Shown piece after piece: positions 1 through 8,453 of a stretch of DNA of 64,000 nucleotides. The stretch covers positions 1 through 64,000 of the forward strand of contig CAIVHU010000009.1 of NCBI GenBank assembly GCA_903905735.1, in the 5' to 3' direction. The stretch is from an uncultured beta proteobacterium. Its GTDB lineage: Bacteria; Pseudomonadota; Gammaproteobacteria; Burkholderiales; Burkholderiaceae_C. The position numbers and the translations under genes were made by a program. The notes beneath the pieces were generated by a model, which was not told where the DNA came from, ran no database searches, and saw only the letters and a list, made by a program, of their open reading frames with translations. The stretch's first letter is position 1; each line of letters opens with the position of its first letter.

Positions 1-827
1 CCGGCGTTGCCATGCGATGAATTTTTACGGTCAGGGTTTTGGCCTGTTCATCGGGTTCAATGTCAGCACTTGAGACGAACAACGCGCGCACCAGTGCCCG
101 GGCCTCGTCTTCCTTGTTGAGGTACTTGCGCAGTATGGCCAGGGCGCGACAGCACTTCCTGCGTGACCTCGTCGCCACGACGCATCGGCATGGCCAACAG
201 GTACTTGCCGCCACCTTTGGTCAGCGTCTGCAGGTTGGCCTGCGAGACCATGCCAGCATCGCCCACGAACAGGCAGCGGCTGAGTTGCCACACGGTAGAA
301 GATGGCTTGTTCGATGGCCTCCTTGTTGGCCTCAAGGAAGTCCATGGCCCGGTAGAGTTGGTGCAGCTTGAGCTCCTGAGTGCCTGCAATGTGGACATCT
401 TCCTTGAGCCACTGCTCATGACAGTAGAGTTTGGAGACTGGGGTGCAGGCGCGGTTGGCTACTAGGGCGAACAGGGCACGTTCGACATCGAAGCCAAAAT
501 GCCGTGACCCAGCCTGTTGGCGCACAACAGTGTCGATGCCGAGCTGCTTCCATATGGCTTCGAGCACAAAGATGTCACCGTAGGGCCAAGCGCAGATTAG
601 TTGCCAATCCCGGCTCCAACGATCTCTTGAGGTGAACAACGCCGCAGGATGCTTTTAGCCAGGCGACGCAAACGCTCAATCGCTTCAGGATCATCACTGC
701 GCCCACAGTTGTGCACGATGCGGGCCTGGGATCGACCTTTGGCAGCATCCCAGACGTTCTCCGCCAATTGCAGGTAGGTCACAACGCTGCCATCAGTACG
801 TGTTTGTTTGCTCTCGCGTAAGTACAT
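1..827 (-). pseudogene. IS1634-type transposase remnant, frameshifted and internally deleted
   Basis: The minus strand encodes recognisable pieces of an IS1634-family (IS4 superfamily) transposase, but in three frames. The N-terminus (about 827 to 600) holds the typical start of these proteins. A second frame (about 639 to 290) continues with the DVERALFALVANRA and YRAMDFLE signatures. A third (about 300 to 170) has LFVGDAGMVSQANL, and a last frame reads on to base 1 through KYLNKEDEARALVRALF. The stretch between the second and third pieces, which should contain the first catalytic aspartate and roughly a hundred residues, is missing. The element runs off the left edge. With at least three frame changes and an internal deletion it cannot make active transposase. 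The right end of the element probably lies between 830 and 960, close to the 5' end of the next gene. Confidence 0.8.
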
Positions 828-868
828 GCCTCCATGGTAGAGCGGTACGGCCAGAAAATCAATAATCC

Positions 869-2470
869 ATGTATCTAGGCGTTTGGCGAAATTTCCAGTT
901 CAGACCATTGAATTCATTGGGGTTTTTCCAAACATGTGCCCAAACAGTGTCAAAGTCGGGCCAGCCACGCGCCGTGGGCGGCTTCACCCCCACGCACCGG
1001 CTCGTCTCCGGCGCGGCGCGCGATGGCGCCGGGGACGAGATCGAGGTCAGCGCCAGCACGGTGGTGCGGGTCGAACTGGACAACGGCTTTGTGCTGTGGA
1101 GCCGGGTCGATGACCTGACCCATGAATACGGCGCCCTGCCCAGCCGCGACGCGGGATTAGCCTGGGAGTTTTCGCGGCTGACCTCCCGGCAAGCCACGGG
1201 TGGCGAGCGCGGCGCGCTCGGGCTGGCCATTCGGGTGCTGGACTTTTTTGGTCTGGATGTCGCAGCACAGCCGACCAGCACACTCGGCGTGCATTTTGAA
1301 GAAAAGCTGCTGGGCAATCACCCGCCAGGCTTGTACCGGCTGGATCTGGCGGGCAGCTTTGCATTGAGCGCCGTGGCCGATGCTGAGGCGCTGCCTGCCA
1401 ATCAGGGCCCGATACTGGTGTTTTTGCATGGCACGGCCAGCAGCACCGACGGCAGTTTTGGCAAGCTGTGGGACAGCGGCAACGTCGAAGGCAACCGTCT
1501 GCGCCAAGCGCTGGCCCCCACTTACGGCAACCGGGTGCTGGCGCTGGAACACCGCAGCCTGACAGAGAGCCCGATTGCCAACGCGCTGGCGCTGGTCAAA
1601 CGGCTGCCAGCCGGTGCCGAGTTGCACCTGGTCAGCCATTCTCGCGGCGGTCTGGTGGGCGAGGTGCTGGCCCTCTCGGGCTGCCCCAATCTGGCAGAGG
1701 TTTTGACCGCCGACAAGGCGCAAGCCCTGTTCGCTGCCGACCGCAGTCTGGCCCCGCAGCTTGGCTTGGCACCGCTGACGGATGACGAAGCCAAAGCCCG
1801 TGACGCTGCTTACGACGGTGACCGCCAGCGCCTGCTGGAACTGGTGGCGCTGATGGCGCAAAAACAATTGTGCATCGCCCGTTTTGCCCGCGTGGCCTGC
1901 CCGGCGCGCGGCACCACGCTGGCCTCGGGGCGGCTGGACCGCTGGCTCTCGACGCTGGACTACCTCGTGAACGCGGCCACCGGTCTCGGCCTGTTTGGTG
2001 ACAGCATGGATTTTTTGCTGGCCGTGGTGAAGGAGCGCACCGACCCGCGCGTCTTGCCCGGTGTCGAGGCCATGATGCCCGGCTCGGCCCTCACACGCCT
2101 GCTCAATGGCACACCCGCGCTGGTCACCAGCGCTGACCTGAGCGTGATCGCCGGAGACATTGAGGCCGGTGACGGTCTGTGGAATACCCTCAAAGTGCTG
2201 GCCACTGACTGGTTTTACAAGAACGAGCACGATCTGGTGGTGGATACCGCGTCCATGAGCGGCGGCTTGACGCGCGTGGCTGGCGGTGCACGCCTGCGCC
2301 AGGACCAGGGCCCCAAGGTCAACCATTTCCGCTACTTCACCAACGAAGTCAGCGTGCGCTGGCTGGCTGGGTGCGGCGCTGAGCCGCGACAACGCGGACA
2401 ACGCCGGTTTTCTGCCGCTCACCCTGCCGCCACCCGCTGCACCACGTTGCCAGGCCGCCGTGGCCCGTAG
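869..2470 (+). CDS. Alpha/beta-hydrolase module, 5' part of a split CHAT protein
   Basis: This frame encodes 533 residues. After an N-terminal stretch without clear similarity (possibly read from IS-end DNA) comes a globular region and an alpha/beta-hydrolase fold: an oxyanion-type VFLHGTASSTDGSF strand-turn near residue 190 and a nucleophile elbow SHSRGG with the candidate catalytic serine near residue 258. The last 35 or so residues look out of frame. The downstream frame, which overlaps by 185 nt, supplies a better continuation (WLAG then ALSRDNADNAG) if one base near 2371 is removed. I infer that this and the next CDS were one gene of about 1,800 codons. The true start is uncertain because the upstream IS remnant may have replaced the original 5' end. 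Lipase or esterase chemistry is likely but the substrate is unknown. Confidence 0.7.
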   Translation: MYLGVWRNFQFRPLNSLGFFQTCAQTVSKSGQPRAVGGFTPTHRLVSGAARDGAGDEIEVSASTVVRVELDNGFVLWSRVDDLTHEYGALPSRDAGLAWEFSRLTSRQATGGERGALGLAIRVLDFFGLDVAAQPTSTLGVHFEEKLLGNHPPGLYRLDLAGSFALSAVADAEALPANQGPILVFLHGTASSTDGSFGKLWDSGNVEGNRLRQALAPTYGNRVLALEHRSLTESPIANALALVKRLPAGAELHLVSHSRGGLVGEVLALSGCPNLAEVLTADKAQALFAADRSLAPQLGLAPLTDDEAKARDAAYDGDRQRLLELVALMAQKQLCIARFARVACPARGTTLASGRLDRWLSTLDYLVNAATGLGLFGDSMDFLLAVVKERTDPRVLPGVEAMMPGSALTRLLNGTPALVTSADLSVIAGDIEAGDGLWNTLKVLATDWFYKNEHDLVVDTASMSGGLTRVAGGARLRQDQGPKVNHFRYFTNEVSVRWLAGCGAEPRQRGQRRFSAAHPAATRCTTLPGRRGP

Positions 2471-5400
2471 CCGCGAGAGCGCCAAACCGCGCCCGATCGT
2501 GGTGCTGCTGCCCGGCACCATGGGCAGCCAGTTGCGTGCCGATGAAGACACCGTCTGGCTGGATTACTGGGCACTGCTCAAAGGCGGCCTCAAGCGTTTG
2601 GCCATGGACCGCCCAGGCATCACGCCGGTGGGTTTGGTGGATCAGTTTTACGGTCTGCTGGTCGAGTTTCTGGCCCAAAGCCATCAGGTGGAACTGTTCC
2701 CCTACGACTGGCGCCACTCGGTGCGCCAGGCCGCCTCCCGGCTGGCCGACACGTTGGAGCCGCTGGTGACACAGGCCGAGCGCAGCGGCCAGCCGCTGCG
2801 CGTGGTGGCGCACTCGATGGGCGGGCTGGTGGTGCGCTCAATGATCGCTGACGGTGGCAAAGGTAGCGCCATGTGGCAGCGCATCACCCGCCTGAGCGGC
2901 GCGCGCTTCTTGATGCTGGGCACCCCCAATCTGGGTTCTTTTGAGGCCGTGCGCTGGCTCACCGGCTTTAACCCGACGCAAAGCAAGCTCGCCTTGCTCG
3001 ACATCACCCAAAGCACCGACCAGATCATTGGTCTGGTGGCGCGTTACCCAGGTTTGCTGGAGCTGCTGCCTTTTGCGCCGGAAGACCCCGACTTTGCCGA
3101 CACCAGCCGCTGGGAGACCTTGCGCCAGGCCGTCGGCGCACGCTGGGAAACCGCCCAGACCGCACCCCTGCAAAAAGCGGCCACCACCTGGAAGCTGCTG
3201 CGCGCAGCCGCCACCGACCCACGCTGCATGGTGTATGTGGCGGGTTGCCAGAACGCCACCGTCATCGACTACCAGCTTACCAGTGCCAATGCCTGGTGGC
3301 GGCCCGACCAGAAGCGCCTACAGTTCATCGCCACGCGCGAGGGAGACGGCACGGTGAGCTGGCGTTCTGGCCGCCTGCCGGGTGTACCCACCTGGTACGC
3401 CGAAGACACCGCACATGACGCGCTGTGCGCCCAGGCCAAAGCCTTCCCGGGCTACCTGGATCTGCTGGTCAACGGCCAGACAACGTTGCTGCCCAGCACC
3501 CCGCCAGCGCGCGCCCGTGCCGCTGGCGCTGAAGACCGTTTTGTGCTGCCCGACGCCCCGCCGGTTGACGGCATCCCGGCAGCAGGTGACATTGGCAGCT
3601 TCGGCTTCTCGGGCAGCGGGCCCCTCAGTGAAGAGGCCACAGAGCAGGCGCTGCCCCCGATCGAGATCAGCATCCGCCACGGCAACCTGGCCTATGCGCG
3701 CCACCCGGTGATGGTCGGCCACTACGAAGGCTACGCGGTGGTCAGCGCAGAGGCGGTGTTGGACCGCCAGTTGGGCGGCCCCCTCACCCGGCGGCTGGAT
3801 CTGGGTGTGTACCCCGGGCCGCTGGGCAGCAGCACGGTGTTTCTGAACGATTCCGTCAGCGCCAAACCGGCCGGTGCAGTGGTGGTGGGTCTGGGGCAGG
3901 TGGGGGCCTTGAGCCCGGGGCTGCTGGAAGAGTCGGTGCGCACCGCGATGCTGGGCTTTGCGCTGGAGGCCGCCCACTGGCCCGACACCCGCTTTGGTGA
4001 AACCGGGCGGCCCCGCTCGGCAGCGGTGACCTGCCTGCTGGTAGGCACCAGCGGCGGCGGCGTGCCGCTGGGCGACTCGCTCGAGGCGATGCTGCGCGCC
4101 GCAGTGTGTGCCAACCGGCGCCTGGCCGCGCAAGACCTGGACAGCCGGGTGCTGATCGACCGCATCGAGTTTCTGGAGATTTATGAGGACGTGGCCATTG
4201 CCGCTGCCGAGGCGCTGGGGCGCATTGTGCAGACCGACGCGCTGGCCAACACCGTGCGCTGGAGTGCACGGGCGGTCGAGGCCGGGCAGGGTGGCAGACG
4301 GCGGGTGCGCTTTGACCAGCCGCAAGAGTGGTACCAGCGGCTGGAGATCATCGAGGAAGCCGGCCACCTGCGCTTCATCTTCCCCACCGACCGGGCACGG
4401 GCCGAAGAAACCCTGGCCACCGGCCAGCTGGCGCTGGCGCAGAGCTTTGTGCAGATCGCCAGCCAGAGCACCGGACAGAATTCCGAAGCCTCCAAAACCC
4501 TGTTTGAGATGTTGCTGCCGCTGCGACTGCGCGAGCTCAGCGCCCAGCAGGGCAACATGGTGGCGATGGTCGATGCCAAGACCGCCCCTTACCCGCGGGA
4601 GCTGCTGGAGAACCGTTGGGCCACCGGCGAACGCCCACCCGCAGTGGCCGCTGGTTTTGTGCGCCAGTTCCGCACCACCGAGTTCCGACAGCGGCCAGTA
4701 CATGGTCTGAACACCACCGCGCTGGTGATTGGCAACCCCGATCTGGGGGGTTCTGCGGATTTTGCCGACCTGCCCGGCGCGCGCGAAGAAGCGCGCCAGG
4801 TGGCCGAGGAGTTGACCAATAGCGGCTATGAGGTGCTGGACTGCATTGACCAAGCCAGCACCCCCATAATGGAGTCACTGCACAAAAACAGCTGGCGCAT
4901 CGTGCACCTGGCCGGGCACGGCGTGCATCTGTACCAGCGGCCCAACGCACCGGAGAGCAAACCGATCTCGGGCATGGTGATTGGTAACAACACCTTTTTA
5001 ACCCCGGGCGACCTGGCCCAGCTGCGTTTTGTGCCCGAGCTGGTGTTTGTGAACTGCTGCCACCTGGGCCGTGTGGATGGCGCACGCGAGCTGGACCGGC
5101 TGGGGCTGGCTGCCAACCTGGGCGAAGAACTCATCCGCATGGGTGTGCGCGCGGTGATTGCCGCGGGCTGGGCGGTTGACGACCGCGCGGGCCAAGTGTT
5201 TGCCGCCACCTTCTACCAGGGCATGCTCGCTGGCTTGGCCTTTGGCGAAGCGGTTCGCCAGGCCCGCGAAGACGTGTGGACGCGTTGCCCCGATGTCAAC
5301 ACCTGGGGCGCTTACCAGTGTTACGGCGACCCAGACTTCCGCTTCCACCGCGACGGCAGCGTCGTGCAACAGGTCTGGCCTGACTTTGGCACGCCACATG

Positions 5401-6353
5401 AGCTGGTCGTGGAGCTGGACAACCTGTGCGCCGACCTGTGCGCCGGGGCTGACACCGCCCACGGTACCGAACGCATTGCCAGCCGACTGGCGCGGGTGCC
5501 CAAGGCGCAGGCCGAGGGCTGGCTGGTGCGAGCGGATGTGTGCGCCGCACTGGGCTTGGTGTGGGGTGAGTTGCGTGAGTTCGGCCAGGCGGTCAGCTGG
5601 CTGGACAAGGCTTTGAGCGCCGAGCGGGGCGAATGCTCGATGCGCGCGCTGGAGCAGCACGCCAGCTTCCGGGTGCGCCTGGCACTTGAGCAATGGCGGG
5701 CGACCCAGCGCCAGAGCGCAGCCAAACGCGAGACCGCGCGCCTGGATGCCGTCGACCAGATGGAAGCTGCGCTGCTAGACCTGGACGTGTTGTGCCGGCG
5801 CGCCCCCACGGTGGTGCGCCTGAACCTGTTGGGCAGCGCCTACAAACGCCTGGCGCTGGTGGAGTCGCAAGATAGTCAGCGGTTCGAAGCCCTGACCAAC
5901 ATGGCCCATTACTACCACCTGGCGATGCAGCGCCAGCGCGATGCCTATGCATTCACCAACTGGCTGGCTGCCACTCTGCTGACCGTTCAACGCGGTGCCG
6001 AGATCACGCTGGACATCCCCAACCTTCTGCAGCAGATGGCCGAGATGCAGGTGGCGCTGACCCGCCGCCTGCTCGATGACCCTAACTTCTGGGACACCAC
6101 CAGTCTGGCCGACCTGAGCCTGAGCCGCCTGCTGCTGCAAAGCGTCAACCCACCGAAAACACGCGCCAAGGTGTCGGCGACTGAGGCCGCCGCCCCGGTG
6201 CTGGCAGCCTACCGCGCCGCCATTGACCGCGCCAGCAGCCCGCGCGAAAAAGCGGCGCTGGTCGATAACCTGGACTTTCTGCGCACGCTCTGGGCACCGC
6301 GCGACAAGGTCACGATCGGCATCCTTGAGCAACTGCAGGAGAGCTTGTCATGA
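2286..6353 (+). CDS. Lipase-CHAT domain protein with helical C-terminal region
   Basis: The frame is 1,355 codons, with sensible coding from about 2370 onward. Residues 70-400 are a second alpha/beta hydrolase of the LCAT/PGAP1 lipase style: VVLLPGTMGSQL opens the fold, VAHSMGGLVV is the nucleophile elbow with serine near 177, and LGTPNLGSF follows. Residues 480-790 are an alpha/beta region often found ahead of CHAT modules. Residues 800-1030 are a CHAT (caspase-like, clan CD) protease: the histidine is in HLAGHG near residue 878 and the cysteine in FVNCCHLG near 924-925. The remaining 300 residues are helical and TPR-like. CHAT proteins are known as activatable proteases, some in defence. 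The fusion to two lipase modules suggests an effector or membrane-acting enzyme, which is inference. The initial codons overlap the preceding frame and are probably not the native start. Confidence 0.8.
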   Translation: MHACARTRAPRSTISATSPTKSACAGWLGAALSRDNADNAGFLPLTLPPPAAPRCQAAVARSRESAKPRPIVVLLPGTMGSQLRADEDTVWLDYWALLKGGLKRLAMDRPGITPVGLVDQFYGLLVEFLAQSHQVELFPYDWRHSVRQAASRLADTLEPLVTQAERSGQPLRVVAHSMGGLVVRSMIADGGKGSAMWQRITRLSGARFLMLGTPNLGSFEAVRWLTGFNPTQSKLALLDITQSTDQIIGLVARYPGLLELLPFAPEDPDFADTSRWETLRQAVGARWETAQTAPLQKAATTWKLLRAAATDPRCMVYVAGCQNATVIDYQLTSANAWWRPDQKRLQFIATREGDGTVSWRSGRLPGVPTWYAEDTAHDALCAQAKAFPGYLDLLVNGQTTLLPSTPPARARAAGAEDRFVLPDAPPVDGIPAAGDIGSFGFSGSGPLSEEATEQALPPIEISIRHGNLAYARHPVMVGHYEGYAVVSAEAVLDRQLGGPLTRRLDLGVYPGPLGSSTVFLNDSVSAKPAGAVVVGLGQVGALSPGLLEESVRTAMLGFALEAAHWPDTRFGETGRPRSAAVTCLLVGTSGGGVPLGDSLEAMLRAAVCANRRLAAQDLDSRVLIDRIEFLEIYEDVAIAAAEALGRIVQTDALANTVRWSARAVEAGQGGRRRVRFDQPQEWYQRLEIIEEAGHLRFIFPTDRARAEETLATGQLALAQSFVQIASQSTGQNSEASKTLFEMLLPLRLRELSAQQGNMVAMVDAKTAPYPRELLENRWATGERPPAVAAGFVRQFRTTEFRQRPVHGLNTTALVIGNPDLGGSADFADLPGAREEARQVAEELTNSGYEVLDCIDQASTPIMESLHKNSWRIVHLAGHGVHLYQRPNAPESKPISGMVIGNNTFLTPGDLAQLRFVPELVFVNCCHLGRVDGARELDRLGLAANLGEELIRMGVRAVIAAGWAVDDRAGQVFAATFYQGMLAGLAFGEAVRQAREDVWTRCPDVNTWGAYQCYGDPDFRFHRDGSVVQQVWPDFGTPHELVVELDNLCADLCAGADTAHGTERIASRLARVPKAQAEGWLVRADVCAALGLVWGELREFGQAVSWLDKALSAERGECSMRALEQHASFRVRLALEQWRATQRQSAAKRETARLDAVDQMEAALLDLDVLCRRAPTVVRLNLLGSAYKRLALVESQDSQRFEALTNMAHYYHLAMQRQRDAYAFTNWLAATLLTVQRGAEITLDIPNLLQQMAEMQVALTRRLLDDPNFWDTTSLADLSLSRLLLQSVNPPKTRAKVSATEAAAPVLAAYRAAIDRASSPREKAALVDNLDFLRTLWAPRDKVTIGILEQLQESLS

Positions 6354-7134
6354 GCACACGCCCCTTCAAAACCCCGGCAAGTACCCTGGTGGCTGCCAAA
6401 ACCAAAACCCGCAAGCCACACAAGACCAAACTGCCAGCCGCTGCCTAGGTGGCCGCTGAAGCAGCCCCATCACCAGAGTCTGCGCCAGCGCCAGCGCCCA
6501 GATTTTTTCGTCGCAAACGCGCCGTCCCCGCTGCTCGCACACTGCCCATTGCAGCGCCACTGGCCCGCGGTGAGTTGGACCTGAGCCTGACCCCGGTGGA
6601 TGAGATCGAGCTGGCGCAGCTGGCACCACGCACCCTGATTGCGCCCAATTTCCGCGCCTATGAGCTGACGCAATCGGACCTGGCCTCGCGCCGGGGCATC
6701 AGCAACGGGTTTGACAGCGAGCAGCACCTGCGTTCGGCCATCCACCTGGCGCGCCACGTGCTGCAACCGGTGCGCGACGCGTTTGGCGCGTTCACGCCCA
6801 ACAGCGTCTATCGCAGCCAGGCGCTGGAGCGCACCCTAAAAAAAAGCCCTCGACCTGGTTGAGCACCAGCCAGCATGCCAGCGGTGAAGCCTGTGACATC
6901 GAGATCGTTGGCATGGCCACACTGGCGCTGGCGGCTTGGGCACGCGACCATCTGGCCGACTTTGACCAGATCATCTGCGAGTGTTACGACCCGCGCCAAG
7001 GCCCCAACTCGGGCTGGGTGCATGTCTCTTTGAAAGCCCCCGGCCAAGGCAACAACCGCCGCCAGTGCCTGAGTTATGTGCCTGACACCAGTGGGCGGTT
7101 GGCCTATTTGCCCGGTCTGCAGGCCATAGCCTGA
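6350..7134 (+). pseudogene. M15-type D-Ala-D-Ala carboxypeptidase-like gene, broken
   Basis: An ATG at 6350 overlaps the CHAT stop (ATGA), so the gene looks translationally coupled. After 32 codons there is an in-frame TAG (6446-6448) followed at once by GTG. Reading continues to 6862, and a run of eight A (6838-6845) marks a frame change. One base of backward slippage joins it to the frame ending at 7134. The restored C-terminal half has the M15A zinc site: SQHASGEACDIEI (His and Asp ligands) and GWVHVSL (second His), with a spacing typical of peptidase M15 proteins that trim peptidoglycan peptides. The N-terminal 60 residues are Ala/Pro/Lys rich. It is either a pseudogene, a sequencing artefact, or a gene needing readthrough plus slippage. 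Its partnership with the CHAT protein is suggested only by overlap. Confidence 0.7.
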
Positions 7135-7203
7135 CCACCCGCGTTCGCCTTGGCTTCCGGCAAAATCCTCACCGTGCTGCCGACGCTTGCTACTATTACT
7201 TAA

Positions 7204-7240
7204 ATAGCTACCAGCTCATATTCCATAAGGGTTAAAGGCT
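7204..7240 (+). repeat. Dispersed intergenic repeat, copy 1
   Basis: A 37-nt copy of a family that recurs in this window, recognisable by ATAGCT at the left, CCATAAGGG in the middle and AAGGCT at the right. It lies between the convergent 3' ends of the M15 remnant and the bactofilin gene. Confidence 0.6.
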
Positions 7241-7257
7241 GCTTTCTTATATAATTA

Positions 7258-7851
7258 TCAACCCGCTGCGGCCAGCATCCTTTTCTCGGCGCTGGCCGGT
7301 TTGGCGCTGTGCAGCGCGCCGAACTGGATGTCCCCGCTCAACTGGCCACCCTCTTCAATCACCACCTTGCCGTAACGGATCTTGCCGGTGACGCGGCCGG
7401 TGGCATAGATCACCAGCTTGTCGCGCACCGTCAGGTCGCCGTCAAAATGGCCGCGAATCTCGGCCAGGTCAATCTCGGCCGAGCCTTTGAAGGCGCCTGG
7501 CTCGGCAATCTCCATCAGGCGCGCGTCCATGGTGGCTTCCACCAGACCTTCGACAAACAATGTGTCGCAATCGGTGATTTCTACGCCTTTGAGCTTGATG
7601 TTGGGGCCCACAGTGAGCTTGCTGCCGACTGTCATCGTTGCCGAACTGGCATCACCCGCACTCTGGTTCGCGGCGCTGTTGCTGACGTGGGTTGTAGTGT
7701 TGGGACTGGCTGTGGCGGCATTGCTGCGGCCAGTTTCCTGTGTCGTCACCGTACCTGCGGCATTCATGCCCGCCACCTGTGGCAGCGGCACCACATGCCG
7801 TGCATTGGGGGCTTCGTCGCGTTTGTTGAAAAAGTGAGGTGATATGGCCAT
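7258..7851 (-). CDS. Bactofilin (polymer-forming cytoskeletal protein)
   Basis: A protein of 197 residues. The central part, about residues 70-180, is a bactofilin (DUF583, CcmA-like) right-handed beta-helix made of short repeating turns with glycine-rich corners, such as GPNIKLKGVEI, GSAEIDLAEIRGHFDGDL and GKIRYGKVVIEEGG. The flanks are disordered: an N-terminal Ser/Thr/Ala-rich tail and a short charged C-terminus, as usual in the family. Bactofilins self-assemble into filaments without nucleotide and scaffold cell-wall or membrane enzymes. The start at 7851 is supported by AAGGAG five bases upstream. The neighbouring M15 peptidase remnant recalls the common pairing of bactofilins with cell-wall peptidases (usually M23), though here the two genes converge and share no operon. 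Confidence 0.9.
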   Translation of the reverse strand: MAISPHFFNKRDEAPNARHVVPLPQVAGMNAAGTVTTQETGRSNAATASPNTTTHVSNSAANQSAGDASSATMTVGSKLTVGPNIKLKGVEITDCDTLFVEGLVEATMDARLMEIAEPGAFKGSAEIDLAEIRGHFDGDLTVRDKLVIYATGRVTGKIRYGKVVIEEGGQLSGDIQFGALHSAKPASAEKRMLAAAG

Positions 7852-7927
7852 GTGTGCTCCTTAAAAGCTCCATGCTAGAGGCCCGCCGCACAAAAGTCGC
7901 CACCAGTTTTGCAAGTGTTGTAACAGG

Positions 7928-8350
7928 ATGAACACGCAGCTTGTGAGGTGCAGCGCACAGTCTGGCAACCGGTCATTCCGTAAATTGGCTACAAACCTGC
8001 CGCCAGCCTTTTTCTGGCGCAGCAACCCAGCCGTGAACGATCAACACCAACACTTCAATTTTTCAGGCCAGATGCGCGGTCACCTGACGCTGCAGCCCCA
8101 TGGGACCAACCAACGATGGTTGCGCCAGTGGCCGTTCTGGCGGTCAACAGCTTTGCGATGGCTGGTGTCGGCGACGTTGGTCACTGGCATGGTGTTGGCA
8201 TTTCATGCGGTGGCCTCAGAGGCGGTCCACCAGAGCGAGCTACGCCAGCAAGCGCTGGCGGCGCAATCGCGGGCGGTGTGGCGCTGCAAGTTGCTGGCCA
8301 GCCAGAAAGCACGCAGCACTTGCCTGCTTGACACAGCCGCGCCGACCTAA
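7928..8350 (+). CDS. Hypothetical protein with one membrane segment
   Basis: I do not recognise this 140-codon frame. It has basic and aromatic residues in the first half, one hydrophobic span near residues 78-98 (LVSATLVTGMVLAF), then an Ala/Arg/Gln-rich, probably helical tail containing two cysteines. A start at 8071 (MRGHLTL) would also leave the membrane span intact and give about 92 residues. It sits alone between the divergent bactofilin gene and a secreted hydrolase. Codon use is compatible with its neighbours, but there is no strong ribosome site and no family match, so it may be spurious. Confidence 0.4.
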   Translation: MNTQLVRCSAQSGNRSFRKLATNLPPAFFWRSNPAVNDQHQHFNFSGQMRGHLTLQPHGTNQRWLRQWPFWRSTALRWLVSATLVTGMVLAFHAVASEAVHQSELRQQALAAQSRAVWRCKLLASQKARSTCLLDTAAPT

Positions 8351-8453
8351 GACACCACTTGCGTGGGCACCCTTGCGGCTTCATAATTTTCGCTTTGGGA
8401 AGTCGCAGCCGCGCTGAGTGGTTGCGCTGGATTTCTCAACTTGGGGATCGACC

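Noticed and set aside
1157-2551. 464-codon open frame on the minus strand
   Set aside because: Antisense shadow of the first hydrolase module, with no recognisable protein family.
3318-4853. 511-codon open frame on the minus strand
   Set aside because: Antisense shadow of the CHAT gene; composition is Gln/His/Arg-rich without domain signatures.
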